From Candidatus Firestonebacteria bacterium RIFOXYA2_FULL_40_8 (GTDB taxonomy: Bacteria > Oederibacteriota > D2-FULL-39-29), in the NCBI GenBank assembly GCA_001778355.1, contig MFGS01000184.1, positions 1 to 7,005 of the forward strand: DNA of 7,005 nucleotides, in the 5' to 3' direction. Both the position numbers and the translations under genes were made by a program. This document shows positions 1 through 5,324 of this stretch, piece by piece (positions within the stretch are counted from its first letter, which is position 1; every line of letters begins with the position of its first letter). The notes below the pieces were generated by a model that saw nothing but the letters and a program-made list of their open reading frames with translations, had not been told where the DNA came from and ran no database searches.

Positions 1-16
1 AATTAGCGAAATAATA

Positions 17-63
17 GGCGCTGGGTTCTAGGTCCTTGGTGCTGGGTTTAGATATCGGAGTTG
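17..63 (+). repeat. Dispersed 47-nt intergenic repeat, copy 1 (GGTGCTRGG family)
   Basis: This 47-nt segment aligns without gaps to 5250-5296 with 37 of 47 identical positions by hand count. Shared blocks include TCTAGGT, GGTGCT and GGAGTTG. The segment is itself internally repetitive, since GGCGCTGGGTT is followed by GGTGCTGGGTT. It lies 92 nt upstream of the first start codon, and the other copy lies 91 nt upstream of the rpmF start codon. It does not look like an insertion sequence: there is no transposase and there are no inverted ends. Function is unknown. Confidence 0.8.
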
Positions 64-90
64 TTTAGTTTTATGATAACACATTAATAT
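61..90 (+). promoter_or_regulatory. Possible promoter for the YHS protein gene
   Basis: TTGTTT (61-66) and TAATAT (85-90) are separated by 18 nt and could serve as -35 and -10 boxes. An alternative -10 is TATGAT (72-77), which aligns with TATAAT (5302-5307) in the matching leader of rpmF but has no good -35 upstream. Both are weak matches to the sigma70 consensus. Support is mainly position, since this is the only leader upstream of the gene in the window. Confidence 0.3.
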
Positions 91-91
91 A

Positions 92-130
92 GAACGTTAG
101 CAACGTGAGTAACGTGGAACGTGTTAACGG
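92..130 (+). repeat. Five short AACGT words in the leader
   Basis: AACGT begins at 93, 102, 111 and 118, and a fifth variant AACGG ends at 130, giving five tandem words of 7-9 nt. The block occupies the same place in its leader as the AGAC/GGAC words (5325-5365) do in the rpmF leader, and both end in ACGG. A related stretch, ACGTGG followed by TTACGT, occurs at 1030-1041. No dyad symmetry strong enough to call an operator is seen. Confidence 0.6.
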
Positions 131-154
131 TATTGTATTTATAAAGGAGTGTCT

Positions 155-1000
155 ATGAAAAGTGTCTTATTCGCAATGGTATTTGGTCTTCTGGTTTGTG
201 CTTGTTTAAATGCGCAGGCTCCGGAAACAAAGGATGATTTCAAAGCCAAAAAGACAACCTGTCCGATGACCGGTGCTAAGATAGATATAACAGCTGCTAC
301 CTCGTATAGTGACTACAACGGCGTAAGATATTATTTCGCAAGTCCTGCTCATAAAGCAAAATTCGATTCGGCATCGTTTAAATATGCCAATGAAATAATA
401 ACCTGTGCTGTTTGCGGTACGCAGGAGAACAGGAAAACAAGGTCGTTTATGGAACAGAAAATAAATAAGAAACCGTATTTTCTCTGCTGTCCCGCGCATA
501 AGGATGAATTCGCGAAAAATCCAAAAAGATATCTTGAAGGAAAAGATACATTGAAGGTAAATATAGCAAGCGAAAATTCAACGGGCATTCCCGCCGCCGC
601 TCCTCAGCAGGAAAACCTTGTGGGAATGGAGTTTAAGGTAGACGATTACAGTTACGCTGATACATATGAAGATGAAAAAGGAGCTGTAAAATATCCCGGT
701 GCCGGAGCGAAATTTGTGCTTATGGATGTATGTTTAAAAAACAAGCAAATGCAGGAAATTAAAAGTTTTTTCCTTGTCTGGAACCTTGTAGACGACAAAG
801 GCTACTCGCATCAGGAGTTTAGTAAGAAAAATGGAATGACATTAAAAAACCCGCTTCAACCGGAAGCCACAATCATTGTTTCACTGGGTTTCGAAATAGG
901 CAAGGATAGAATGCCGGTGTTTCTTGAAGGTAAACGTCCTATGCTTGGAACCGCTAAGGCAATTTGCAGAAAGAAATCAGAAAGCAAAGAGAGTAAATAA
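155..1000 (+). CDS. Secreted protein with two YHS/TRASH-like metal-binding motifs and a DUF4352-like domain
   Basis: The product has 281 residues. The start is ATG 155, 5 nt after AAAGGAG. An in-frame GTG at 149 overlaps that ribosome binding site and is rejected. Residues 1-22 form a signal peptide. A cut after AQA is possible, and Cys17 behind VCA is a poor but possible lipobox. Residues 36-70 (CPMTG, then YNGVRYYFASPAHKAKF) and 84-127 (CAVCG, then PYFLCCPAHKDEF and NPKRYL) are two YHS/TRASH-like repeats, a family that usually binds a transition metal through Cys. The first repeat has Ala where a second Cys is common (FAS rather than FCS), and both have PAHK in place of the usual second-Cys region. 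Residues 157-258 (VGMEFKVDDYSY, KFVLMDVCLKN) resemble the DUF4352 immunoglobulin-like fold of exported proteins. I infer an envelope metal-handling or metal-sensing role. The substrate and partners are unknown. Confidence 0.72.
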   Translation: MKSVLFAMVFGLLVCACLNAQAPETKDDFKAKKTTCPMTGAKIDITAATSYSDYNGVRYYFASPAHKAKFDSASFKYANEIITCAVCGTQENRKTRSFMEQKINKKPYFLCCPAHKDEFAKNPKRYLEGKDTLKVNIASENSTGIPAAAPQQENLVGMEFKVDDYSYADTYEDEKGAVKYPGAGAKFVLMDVCLKNKQMQEIKSFFLVWNLVDDKGYSHQEFSKKNGMTLKNPLQPEATIIVSLGFEIGKDRMPVFLEGKRPMLGTAKAICRKKSESKESK

Positions 1001-1012
1001 AAAGCTGAGGAT

Positions 1013-1045
1013 ACGGGACGACAAGTGGGACGTGGTTACGTTTAG
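1013..1045 (+). repeat. Degenerate GGGACG/ACGTGG words
   Basis: GGGACG occurs at 1015-1020 and again at 1027-1032, a 12-nt period. It is followed by ACGTGG (1030-1035) and TTACGT, which resemble the AACGT words at 92-130. The stretch lies just after the stop codon of the YHS protein gene. It is probably a diverged member of the same word-type repeat family, but it is short enough that chance cannot be excluded. Confidence 0.35.
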
Positions 1046-1072
1046 ATTTAAGTTATCCAAATGAAGCTATTT

Positions 1073-1100
1073 ACAATTTACGAATGACGATTGACAATTG
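1073..1100 (+). repeat. Four tandem 7-nt repeats (consensus ACRAWTK)
   Basis: ACAATTT, ACGAATG, ACGATTG and ACAATTG follow each other directly. The heptad phase is exact and two of the seven positions (A1, C2) are invariant. The block lies 83 nt upstream of the next start codon, just before a possible terminator hairpin. It resembles in style, but not in sequence, the word arrays of the other two leaders. Function is unknown. Confidence 0.6.
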
Positions 1101-1106
1101 AAGGAA

Positions 1107-1132
1107 GGCGGGAAAAACTCCGCCGAATTTTT
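1107..1132 (+). terminator. Possible intrinsic terminator or attenuator
   Basis: GGCGG (1107-1111) pairs with CCGCC (1120-1124) across an 8-nt loop. Five T residues follow at 1128-1132 after a GAA spacer. The stem is short and the T run is offset, so it is weaker than the one at 4305-4334. It could end transcription from the YHS gene or attenuate transcription into the next gene, whose start codon is 51 nt further on. Confidence 0.4.
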
Positions 1133-1183
1133 AAAAAAAATATTGGCTTGTATCAGCGGAATCGTTTTATCAAAGGAGCTTCA

Positions 1184-2113
1184 ATGAAAAGCATTGTATT
1201 AATAATGATATTTGGGTTGCTTCTTCTTGCCCAGGAAGCTGCGAAACCGGAAGTAACCCCTGAGGTAAAAAAGCCGGAAAGTGCTGTACCTGCTAAGAAA
1301 TCTTCGGGTCGTATTGATGATGTTACTGTAACAGGGGAAGACAAGCTTAAGGTAAAAAGTGAAAAACCTCTGCTGGAAATTAAAATGAATATCAATGAAG
1401 CCGTGCTTCCGTCAATAGATACGGAGAAAAAATTTCTGGAAAAATCTCCCGTACTTTCCGACTTAAAGGATGCTGTGCCAAAAATGCTTTCAAGTACGCA
1501 AGTCGCTTTTCCGTATCTTTCCGTTTTTGTTAAAGAGCCGATAGCTAGTTTTTCTTTAAAAGCCGTCGGGTTTAAGACGGCAACCTGGGAGCTTATTGTC
1601 ACCGATTCAAAAGGTAAAACATTTAAAAAATTCGAAGGAAAAGGGAAGCCGCCGGAAATTATTGAATGGAGCGGCAGAAATGCCTCAAACAAAATAATTA
1701 AAGTGGGAAATCCTTATTCATATTTGATCAATCTTGTTGATCAGGCGGGTAATCCGAGGACCGTTATCGGTTCGCCTTTTGTCATTCACTACCTGGTGCA
1801 TCAGGAGAACGACGGCTTGTATGTTTCCGTTACCAGAAAGAAAATATTTGATATTGAGAAGGAAAAAACAAAAATACTTGACGAGGGTGTTCCGGTGCTC
1901 AGGGAGATGTCGGATTTCTTAAAAGACAATTTTACTCTTTTTTCGAGTATAGAGGCGCATGGTGAGGACGCCGGTGTTGCGGGCGAACAAGCAAAGATAC
2001 TGGCGCAATATTTTTCAGATACTCTTATCCTGCCGGAAAAAAATATTAAATACAGCGGGTTCGAAGACACGATAGAAAATCATAGAATAGATATTATGAT
2101 CAAGAACAGATAG
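1184..2113 (+). CDS. Periplasmic protein with FlgD-type Ig-like domain and degenerate OmpA-like domain
   Basis: The product has 309 residues. ATG 1184 is chosen because AAAGGAG lies 5 nt upstream and a signal peptide follows directly. An in-frame ATG at 1085 and other codons before 1184 would place a charged, non-secretory extension in front and run through the hairpin at 1107-1124. Residues 1-17 are a hydrophobic signal sequence. Residues 20-40 are Pro/Lys/Glu-rich and probably a linker. Residues about 122-205 (WELIVTDSKGK, IIEWSGRN, YLINLVDQAGN) look like the FlgD Ig-like fold. Residues about 221-309 have the spacing of an OmpA C-terminal domain, with SSIEAHGED and a closing NHRIDIMI. The usual Asn-Leu-Ser-Arg-Ala helix is replaced by GEQAKILAQYF, so the Arg that normally binds peptidoglycan diaminopimelate appears to be Gln269. 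The HD-GYP gene follows after 9 nt, so the two are likely co-transcribed. I infer an envelope structural or scaffold protein. Confidence 0.68.
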   Translation: MKSIVLIMIFGLLLLAQEAAKPEVTPEVKKPESAVPAKKSSGRIDDVTVTGEDKLKVKSEKPLLEIKMNINEAVLPSIDTEKKFLEKSPVLSDLKDAVPKMLSSTQVAFPYLSVFVKEPIASFSLKAVGFKTATWELIVTDSKGKTFKKFEGKGKPPEIIEWSGRNASNKIIKVGNPYSYLINLVDQAGNPRTVIGSPFVIHYLVHQENDGLYVSVTRKKIFDIEKEKTKILDEGVPVLREMSDFLKDNFTLFSSIEAHGEDAGVAGEQAKILAQYFSDTLILPEKNIKYSGFEDTIENHRIDIMIKNR

Positions 2114-2122
2114 GAGTAAAAC

Positions 2123-3280
2123 ATGGGGAAGAAAGGTATTGCAGAAAAATATTTAAGCAAGGACAATAACGTCTATCTTAATCATACGTTGATTTATCTC
2201 GGCTTACTCGGACTGCTTGTTATTATTTTGATGCTTATTAGTCTTTCTCCCGAAAACCCCTATTATATCTACGTCGTGATATTTTCCCTTGCAGGATCGG
2301 TTCTCGCTGTCTCAAATATCCTTTTTGTATATGAGAGTCAAAAAATACTTTCGAGTATACTTGGAGTATTATTTATTATCCCGATAATGTTCTTTGTGGT
2401 TTGGGCTACAGGAGGCAGCAAATCTCCTTACTGGATTCTGATGCTTCTTCAGATTGTCGGCTGGGCTTTCTTCGTTCCGAATGTCGTTTTTTTCAGCGCG
2501 GTCGGTGTTATTTGCGTATTTTTATTCGGTCTTGCTTATTCTGATACCGTGAACACTTTGACAGCGCTGGATTATTTTTATGAGTCGGTAAAGATTGCCG
2601 CTGTTTTACTGACGGGACTCTGGATGAAATCCATTATTTGGGAGATGCAAAGATCAAAGAAAAATGATCTTGAATCCCTCGAGTTCAAAAATAAAATAAC
2701 CCAAAAATTACTCTCAAGTTTTATTGCTTCGCTTTCAACCGCAATTGCAAGAAAAGACGCGGATATCCAGAAACATTCGGAAAGAGTAATATCTTACTGT
2801 TCAGCTATTGCGGATGTACTTAAGCTTCCGGAAGCTGACAGGGAAAAATTATATATGGCGGCAATGCTCCATGATGTCGGAAAGATGAGTATCAGCGATA
2901 ACATACTGAATAAAAAAGGAAAACTCACAAAGCAGGAGTTCGAAATAATCAAAAGGCACCCTATGGATGCTTTAAGTATTCTTGAGCATGTTGAAGAGTT
3001 TAAAGGCGTTCTTATTTACGTAAAATATCATCATGAGAGATGGGACGGCAAAGGCTACCCGGAAGGTCTTAAAGGCGATATGATACCTTTGATAGCAAGG
3101 GTACTTGTTGTTGCAAATGCTTATGACGCAATGACAACAGACAGGCCGCATAAGGCAAAAATGTCGAAAACAGAAGCAATTTTAGAGCTTGGTAAATGCA
3201 GAGGCACCCAATTTGATCCTAAAATAGTTGATATTTTCCTCAGAATACTTGATTCAGGAAAGTTGATAGGGCCTATTTAA
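2123..3280 (+). CDS. Membrane HD-GYP domain protein, putative cyclic-di-GMP phosphodiesterase
   Basis: The product has 385 residues. ATG 2123 follows AGGAG by 6 nt and lies 9 nt after the OmpA-like gene. Residues 20-172 hold about six hydrophobic segments (near 21-42, 48-70, 76-95, 102-124, 125-140 and 156-172). They include TGGSKSPYWILMLL, a motif I associate with multi-pass N-terminal domains of sensor kinases. Residues 180-215 are a linker helix. Residues 216-385 are an HD-GYP domain: HSERV (His218), LHDVGK (His250, Asp251), HP (His279), HHERWDGKGYP (His303, His304, GYP 311-313) and IARVLVVANAYDAM. HD-GYP proteins usually hydrolyse cyclic-di-GMP with a two- or three-metal centre. Asn332 stands where the family normally has Asp (AD.YDA), a likely metal ligand, so activity may be altered. 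No GGDEF partner lies in the window. Confidence 0.85.
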   Translation: MGKKGIAEKYLSKDNNVYLNHTLIYLGLLGLLVIILMLISLSPENPYYIYVVIFSLAGSVLAVSNILFVYESQKILSSILGVLFIIPIMFFVVWATGGSKSPYWILMLLQIVGWAFFVPNVVFFSAVGVICVFLFGLAYSDTVNTLTALDYFYESVKIAAVLLTGLWMKSIIWEMQRSKKNDLESLEFKNKITQKLLSSFIASLSTAIARKDADIQKHSERVISYCSAIADVLKLPEADREKLYMAAMLHDVGKMSISDNILNKKGKLTKQEFEIIKRHPMDALSILEHVEEFKGVLIYVKYHHERWDGKGYPEGLKGDMIPLIARVLVVANAYDAMTTDRPHKAKMSKTEAILELGKCRGTQFDPKIVDIFLRILDSGKLIGPI

Positions 3281-3283
3281 TGT

Positions 3284-3313
3284 TTGAAAATACAGTGGAA
3301 AAAAGTATATAAT
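3284..3313 (+). promoter_or_regulatory. Sigma70-type promoter for the LolA-like protein gene
   Basis: TTGAAA (3284-3289) and a perfect TATAAT (3308-3313) are 18 nt apart in the 79-nt gap after the HD-GYP gene. Transcription would begin near 3320 and leave a leader of about 40 nt. The leader contains the TCGGTT/AACCGA dyad (3328-3342). I see no terminator between the HD-GYP stop codon and this promoter, so read-through is also possible. Confidence 0.6.
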
Positions 3314-3327
3314 AAGATACTACTTAC

Positions 3328-3342
3328 TCGGTTAATAACCGA
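3328..3342 (+). promoter_or_regulatory. Perfect 6-bp dyad in the leader, possible operator or mRNA hairpin
   Basis: TCGGTT, a 3-nt spacer AAT and AACCGA form a perfect inverted repeat that would lie roughly 10-20 nt after the predicted transcription start. It could be a repressor site or a small hairpin at the 5' end of the mRNA. No T run follows, so it is not a terminator. Confidence 0.35.
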
Positions 3343-3348
3343 AATTAT

Positions 3349-3355
3349 GGGGGTG
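3349..3355 (+). promoter_or_regulatory. Ribosome binding site GGGGGTG
   Basis: GGGGGTG matches the GGAGGTG Shine-Dalgarno core with one G-U wobble and ends 4 nt before ATG 3360. It fixes the start of the LolA-like protein gene. It overlaps a three-codon reading frame (ATG 3347 to TGA 3358), which is probably incidental. Confidence 0.6.
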
Positions 3356-3359
3356 TGAT

Positions 3360-4286
3360 ATGAAAAGAACAGTACTTTCGATACTTGCACTGACATTCTT
3401 CTTTTCTATGGGGCTTTTTGCGGCGTCAAAATTTCAATCTGACGCTCAAAAAAAAGCTGATAGTTTTTCCATGGAAAGACCTCTAACGGTACTTGCTTTT
3501 GATATTACGAAAGAGAGAGAAGAGGAGTATGAGACTACGACCTTCGTTCCTGATCTGAGCTGGAAGGCAAAGGTAAAGAAGTTTTTTACCGGAAAAGAAC
3601 AGGGTACCGATAGAATTGATACCCACACCAGAACTATAACGGTAATTAACAGGGTCAAACTTTACACAGAAAGCAAAAGAAAAATGTACGAAGTGCAGGA
3701 AGTTACTCCGTCGGAAATAAATGTTATCAGCAAACGTATCTTTGACGGCGAGGATTTCTATGATATAAAAAAAGGCATGAGTGCTAAGAAAGGTACAATC
3801 AACGTTGATTTCATCGCTGTCAGCATACTTCCGGATTGGTATTATATGCACAAGCGGAATATGAAAGACGCAATTGAAACAGAAGAGGAAATGGATGGCA
3901 AAGTCTACAGGTTCATAAAAGGTAAGTCAATAAGATATTATGTCGACAAGGACACACAGCAGTTAGGAATAGTAGAATATGATTCCGCGGACAAATATAA
4001 TAAAGGAAAAAAGATACTTAATAAAGTTGTGTTCGGCCCTGCCACCTTTAAGCTTGGCAAATACAATATTGTCAATAAAGTATCTATCTACAAGGGTGGT
4101 AAATTAGTGAAACAGTATAATGTTTCGGCCTTAAAGCCCATTGACGTTCTTAAAGATTCATTTTTTGATCTTGAAATACAGACAAGAGAAGTGAATAAGG
4201 CGCCAAAGAAAAGAAAAGCAGTCGCGGCAGGAGCGGCGACGGAAACAAAATCTGAAGCAAAGGATTCCGAAGAAAAAGTAGAGTAA
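3360..4286 (+). CDS. Secreted LolA-like protein (outer membrane lipoprotein-sorting type fold), tentative
   Basis: The product has 308 residues. Residues 1-22 are a signal peptide (hydrophobic run, then GLFAAS), so it is exported. Residues about 85-275 are rich in beta strands. The order IRYYVDKDTQQLGIVEYD, then KLGKYNIVNKVSIYKGGK, then a closing LKDSFFDLEI resembles the late strands of LolA-like proteins annotated as 'outer membrane lipoprotein-sorting protein' (compare the usual ending with D-S-L-F). No single motif proves this. Residues 280-308 form a Lys/Ala/Glu-rich tail that is probably disordered. The gene has its own promoter and a strong terminator, so it is likely a single-gene unit. 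If it is a true LolA relative, it would act in the periplasm on lipoproteins or other lipids. The alternative is a lineage-specific protein of unknown role. Confidence 0.5.
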   Translation: MKRTVLSILALTFFFSMGLFAASKFQSDAQKKADSFSMERPLTVLAFDITKEREEEYETTTFVPDLSWKAKVKKFFTGKEQGTDRIDTHTRTITVINRVKLYTESKRKMYEVQEVTPSEINVISKRIFDGEDFYDIKKGMSAKKGTINVDFIAVSILPDWYYMHKRNMKDAIETEEEMDGKVYRFIKGKSIRYYVDKDTQQLGIVEYDSADKYNKGKKILNKVVFGPATFKLGKYNIVNKVSIYKGGKLVKQYNVSALKPIDVLKDSFFDLEIQTREVNKAPKKRKAVAAGAATETKSEAKDSEEKVE

Positions 4287-4304
4287 GGTTTAATAAGTTA
4301 AACC

Positions 4305-4334
4305 AAAAGGGCGGCAATTTTGCCGCCCTTTTTT
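4305..4334 (+). terminator. Strong intrinsic terminator
   Basis: GGGCGGCA (4309-4316) pairs perfectly with TGCCGCCC (4321-4328) across a 4-nt loop and is followed by six T residues. AAAA upstream extends the stem into the T run, so it may work in both directions. It lies 18 nt after the stop codon of the LolA-like gene. Confidence 0.92.
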
Positions 4335-4414
4335 AATTAGGTGCTGATTTCCGACGTAGTCAGGAACAAATTTTTATATACCGTGAATAATTAGGCTTTA
4401 AATCAAATGAAATC

Positions 4415-4605
4415 ATGGTATTTTTGCGGAGTTTCCCCCTTTTCTGTTCCGATTCGCAACTGGAGGAAATTTATCTCCATGTTCGGCGGCTGAATAACTC
4501 GCTTTGCTCGAACAATTCAGCCTTTTTTCCGAACACTTCAATAAATTTCTGTACGTTACTCATAAGTCACAGAAAACAGGAAAACTCCACTTGCAGAAAT
4601 TCCAT
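4415..4605. repeat. Imperfect ~190-nt inverted repeat, possible MITE-like foldback element or structured RNA
   Basis: Two arms pair in order. ATGG (4415) pairs with CCAT (4602), ATTTTTGC (4420) with GCAGAAAT (4593, one mismatch), and GGAGTTT (4428) with AAACTCC (4582). Further in, TTTTCTGT (4440) pairs with ACAGAAAA (4569), GAAATTTAT (4466) with ATAAATTTC (4541), TGTTCGG (4480) with CCGAACA (4529), and GGCTGAAT (4488) with ATTCAGCC (4515). The loop at 4496-4514 contains CTCGCTTTGCTCG. Between blocks the arms have unpaired stretches of similar length on both sides, as in a decayed palindrome. No clear target duplication is seen. The element fills most of the gene-free stretch 4335-4725. Confidence 0.65.
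4488..4528 (+). terminator. Terminator-like hairpin at the centre of the inverted repeat
   Basis: GGCTGAAT (4488-4495) and ATTCAGCC (4515-4522) form an 8-bp stem with a 19-nt loop, directly followed by TTTTTT. It would work on the + strand only. The strong terminator at 4305-4334 already ends the upstream transcript, so this may simply be part of the repeat element. Confidence 0.4.
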
Positions 4606-4674
4606 TATGGCTTAGTTTGTATGCTTTTTATAAGATTTATTCGAAATAATGGGGAAACACAACGTATTTTCATA

Positions 4675-4704
4675 TTGACTTTACCGGTATCATTCATGTA
4701 AAAT
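4675..4704 (+). promoter_or_regulatory. Sigma70-type promoter of the yceD cluster
   Basis: TTGACT (4675-4680) and TAAAAT (4699-4704) are 18 nt apart, with TG just before the -10 box. The expected start is near 4711, about 15 nt before the yceD start codon. This is a short leader with AAGG (4716-4719) as ribosome binding site. No other promoter is as good in this gap, and the upstream gene is closed by a strong terminator. Confidence 0.65.
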
Positions 4705-4725
4705 ATACCTTTTACAAGGCAAAAT

Positions 4726-5244
4726 ATGATTATTAATATACAAAAGCTCGAAGAAGGTGTTTCATCTTACGATATAGACGAAACCGCTGAAAAACTTGGT
4801 ATAGATATAGAAGATACAAAGTTTCTCAGTAAAGTAAAATGCACCCTGGACGTTGATAATAAAATAGAGCGTTTTACAGTGAGGGGCAAAGTTAAAACCG
4901 TACTGGAAACTGTTTGCGCCAGGTGCGGTAAGGTTTTTAAAAGAAATATTGACGCGGATTTTGACCATAAGTATGTTAAAGGGAGTTTTCAGGAAGATGG
5001 ACAGATATTTAAAGAAGGCCTTGATGAGGAGCTTCTTGCAGGAGCGGAACTGGATCTTTTTGATGATGTAAGGCAGGCGGTTCTGCTTGCAGCTTCCGAG
5101 ATAGCAGTTTGCAGCGAAAAATGCAAAGGCATCTGCCCCGGGTGCGGTAAGAATTTAAATAAGGCAAAATGCACGTGCGAAGGGGAAGATTCAAAACCCT
5201 TTGCAAATTTAAAAAAACTATTAAAAGAAAAAAAGAAAAAGTAA
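4726..5244 (+). CDS. yceD: YceD/DUF177 family protein, 23S rRNA accumulation factor
   Basis: The product has 172 residues, close to the usual DUF177 length. DUF177 (YceD) proteins are small cytosolic factors linked to 23S rRNA accumulation and are almost always encoded next to rpmF. The mid-domain has LETVCARCGKVFKRNI (Cys65 and Cys68 area). The C-terminal part has the conserved DLFDDVRQAVLLA stretch, then CSEKCKGICPGCGKNLN, a Cys-rich segment likely to bind zinc, then CTCEGE. The protein ends in a very Lys-rich tail (LLKEKKKK) in place of a plain end, encoded by A-rich runs. ATG 4726 follows AAGG by 6 nt. It heads the cluster behind the promoter at 4675-4704. The 142-nt gap before rpmF is unusually long for this pair. 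Confidence 0.9.
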   Translation: MIINIQKLEEGVSSYDIDETAEKLGIDIEDTKFLSKVKCTLDVDNKIERFTVRGKVKTVLETVCARCGKVFKRNIDADFDHKYVKGSFQEDGQIFKEGLDEELLAGAELDLFDDVRQAVLLAASEIAVCSEKCKGICPGCGKNLNKAKCTCEGEDSKPFANLKKLLKEKKKK

Positions 5245-5249
5245 CAACA

Positions 5250-5296
5250 GGTGCTAGGCTCTAGGTTCTGGGTGCTAGGTTTATGTTTTGGAGTTG
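5250..5296 (+). repeat. Dispersed 47-nt intergenic repeat, copy 2 (GGTGCTRGG family)
   Basis: This segment aligns gap-free to 17-63 (37 of 47 identical). It begins 5 nt after the yceD stop codon and carries the same internal duplication (GGTGCTAGGCT, later GGTGCTAGGTT). TATAAT (5302-5307) follows 5 nt after the shared GGAGTTG, in the position of TATGAT in copy 1. No convincing -35 box accompanies it. Confidence 0.8.
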
Positions 5297-5324
5297 TGAA
5301 ATATAATAAAACCACAATAATTCA

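Noticed and set aside
206..588. Minus-strand open frames across the YHS gene
   Set aside because: They are antisense shadows of a gene with clear domains and have no ribosome binding sites or recognisable products. The same applies to the other minus-strand frames in the window.
1091..1096. Perfect TTGACA as a -35 box
   Set aside because: It is part of the heptad repeat, and no acceptable -10 box lies 16-19 nt downstream, where the sequence is the GC-rich hairpin.
1085..1183. Upstream in-frame starts for the OmpA-like gene
   Set aside because: They would add a charged extension before a clean signal peptide and overlap the heptad repeat and hairpin. The start at 1184 has a strong ribosome binding site.
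3347..3358. Three-codon leader reading frame ending just before the LolA-like gene
   Set aside because: Its ATG overlaps the ribosome binding site of the real gene and has no site of its own. A frame this short arises easily by chance.
4340..4350. GGTGCTGATTT resembling the 47-nt repeat
   Set aside because: Only the first eight bases match well and the rest of the repeat is missing. Too short to call a third copy.
4637..4649. TTATT-CGA-AATAA dyad upstream of the yceD promoter
   Set aside because: A 5-bp all-A/T dyad is expected by chance in sequence this AT-rich, and it has no matching partner site.
4415..4701. Two overlapping small reading frames of about 65 residues (4415-4615 and 4504-4701)
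   Set aside because: They lie inside the inverted repeat and the yceD promoter region, lack good ribosome binding sites, have no recognisable protein features, and the second runs into the -10 box.
5211..5240. A7 runs at the end of yceD as programmed frameshift sites
   Set aside because: The reading frame simply encodes a Lys-rich tail and stops. No structure or useful alternative frame follows.
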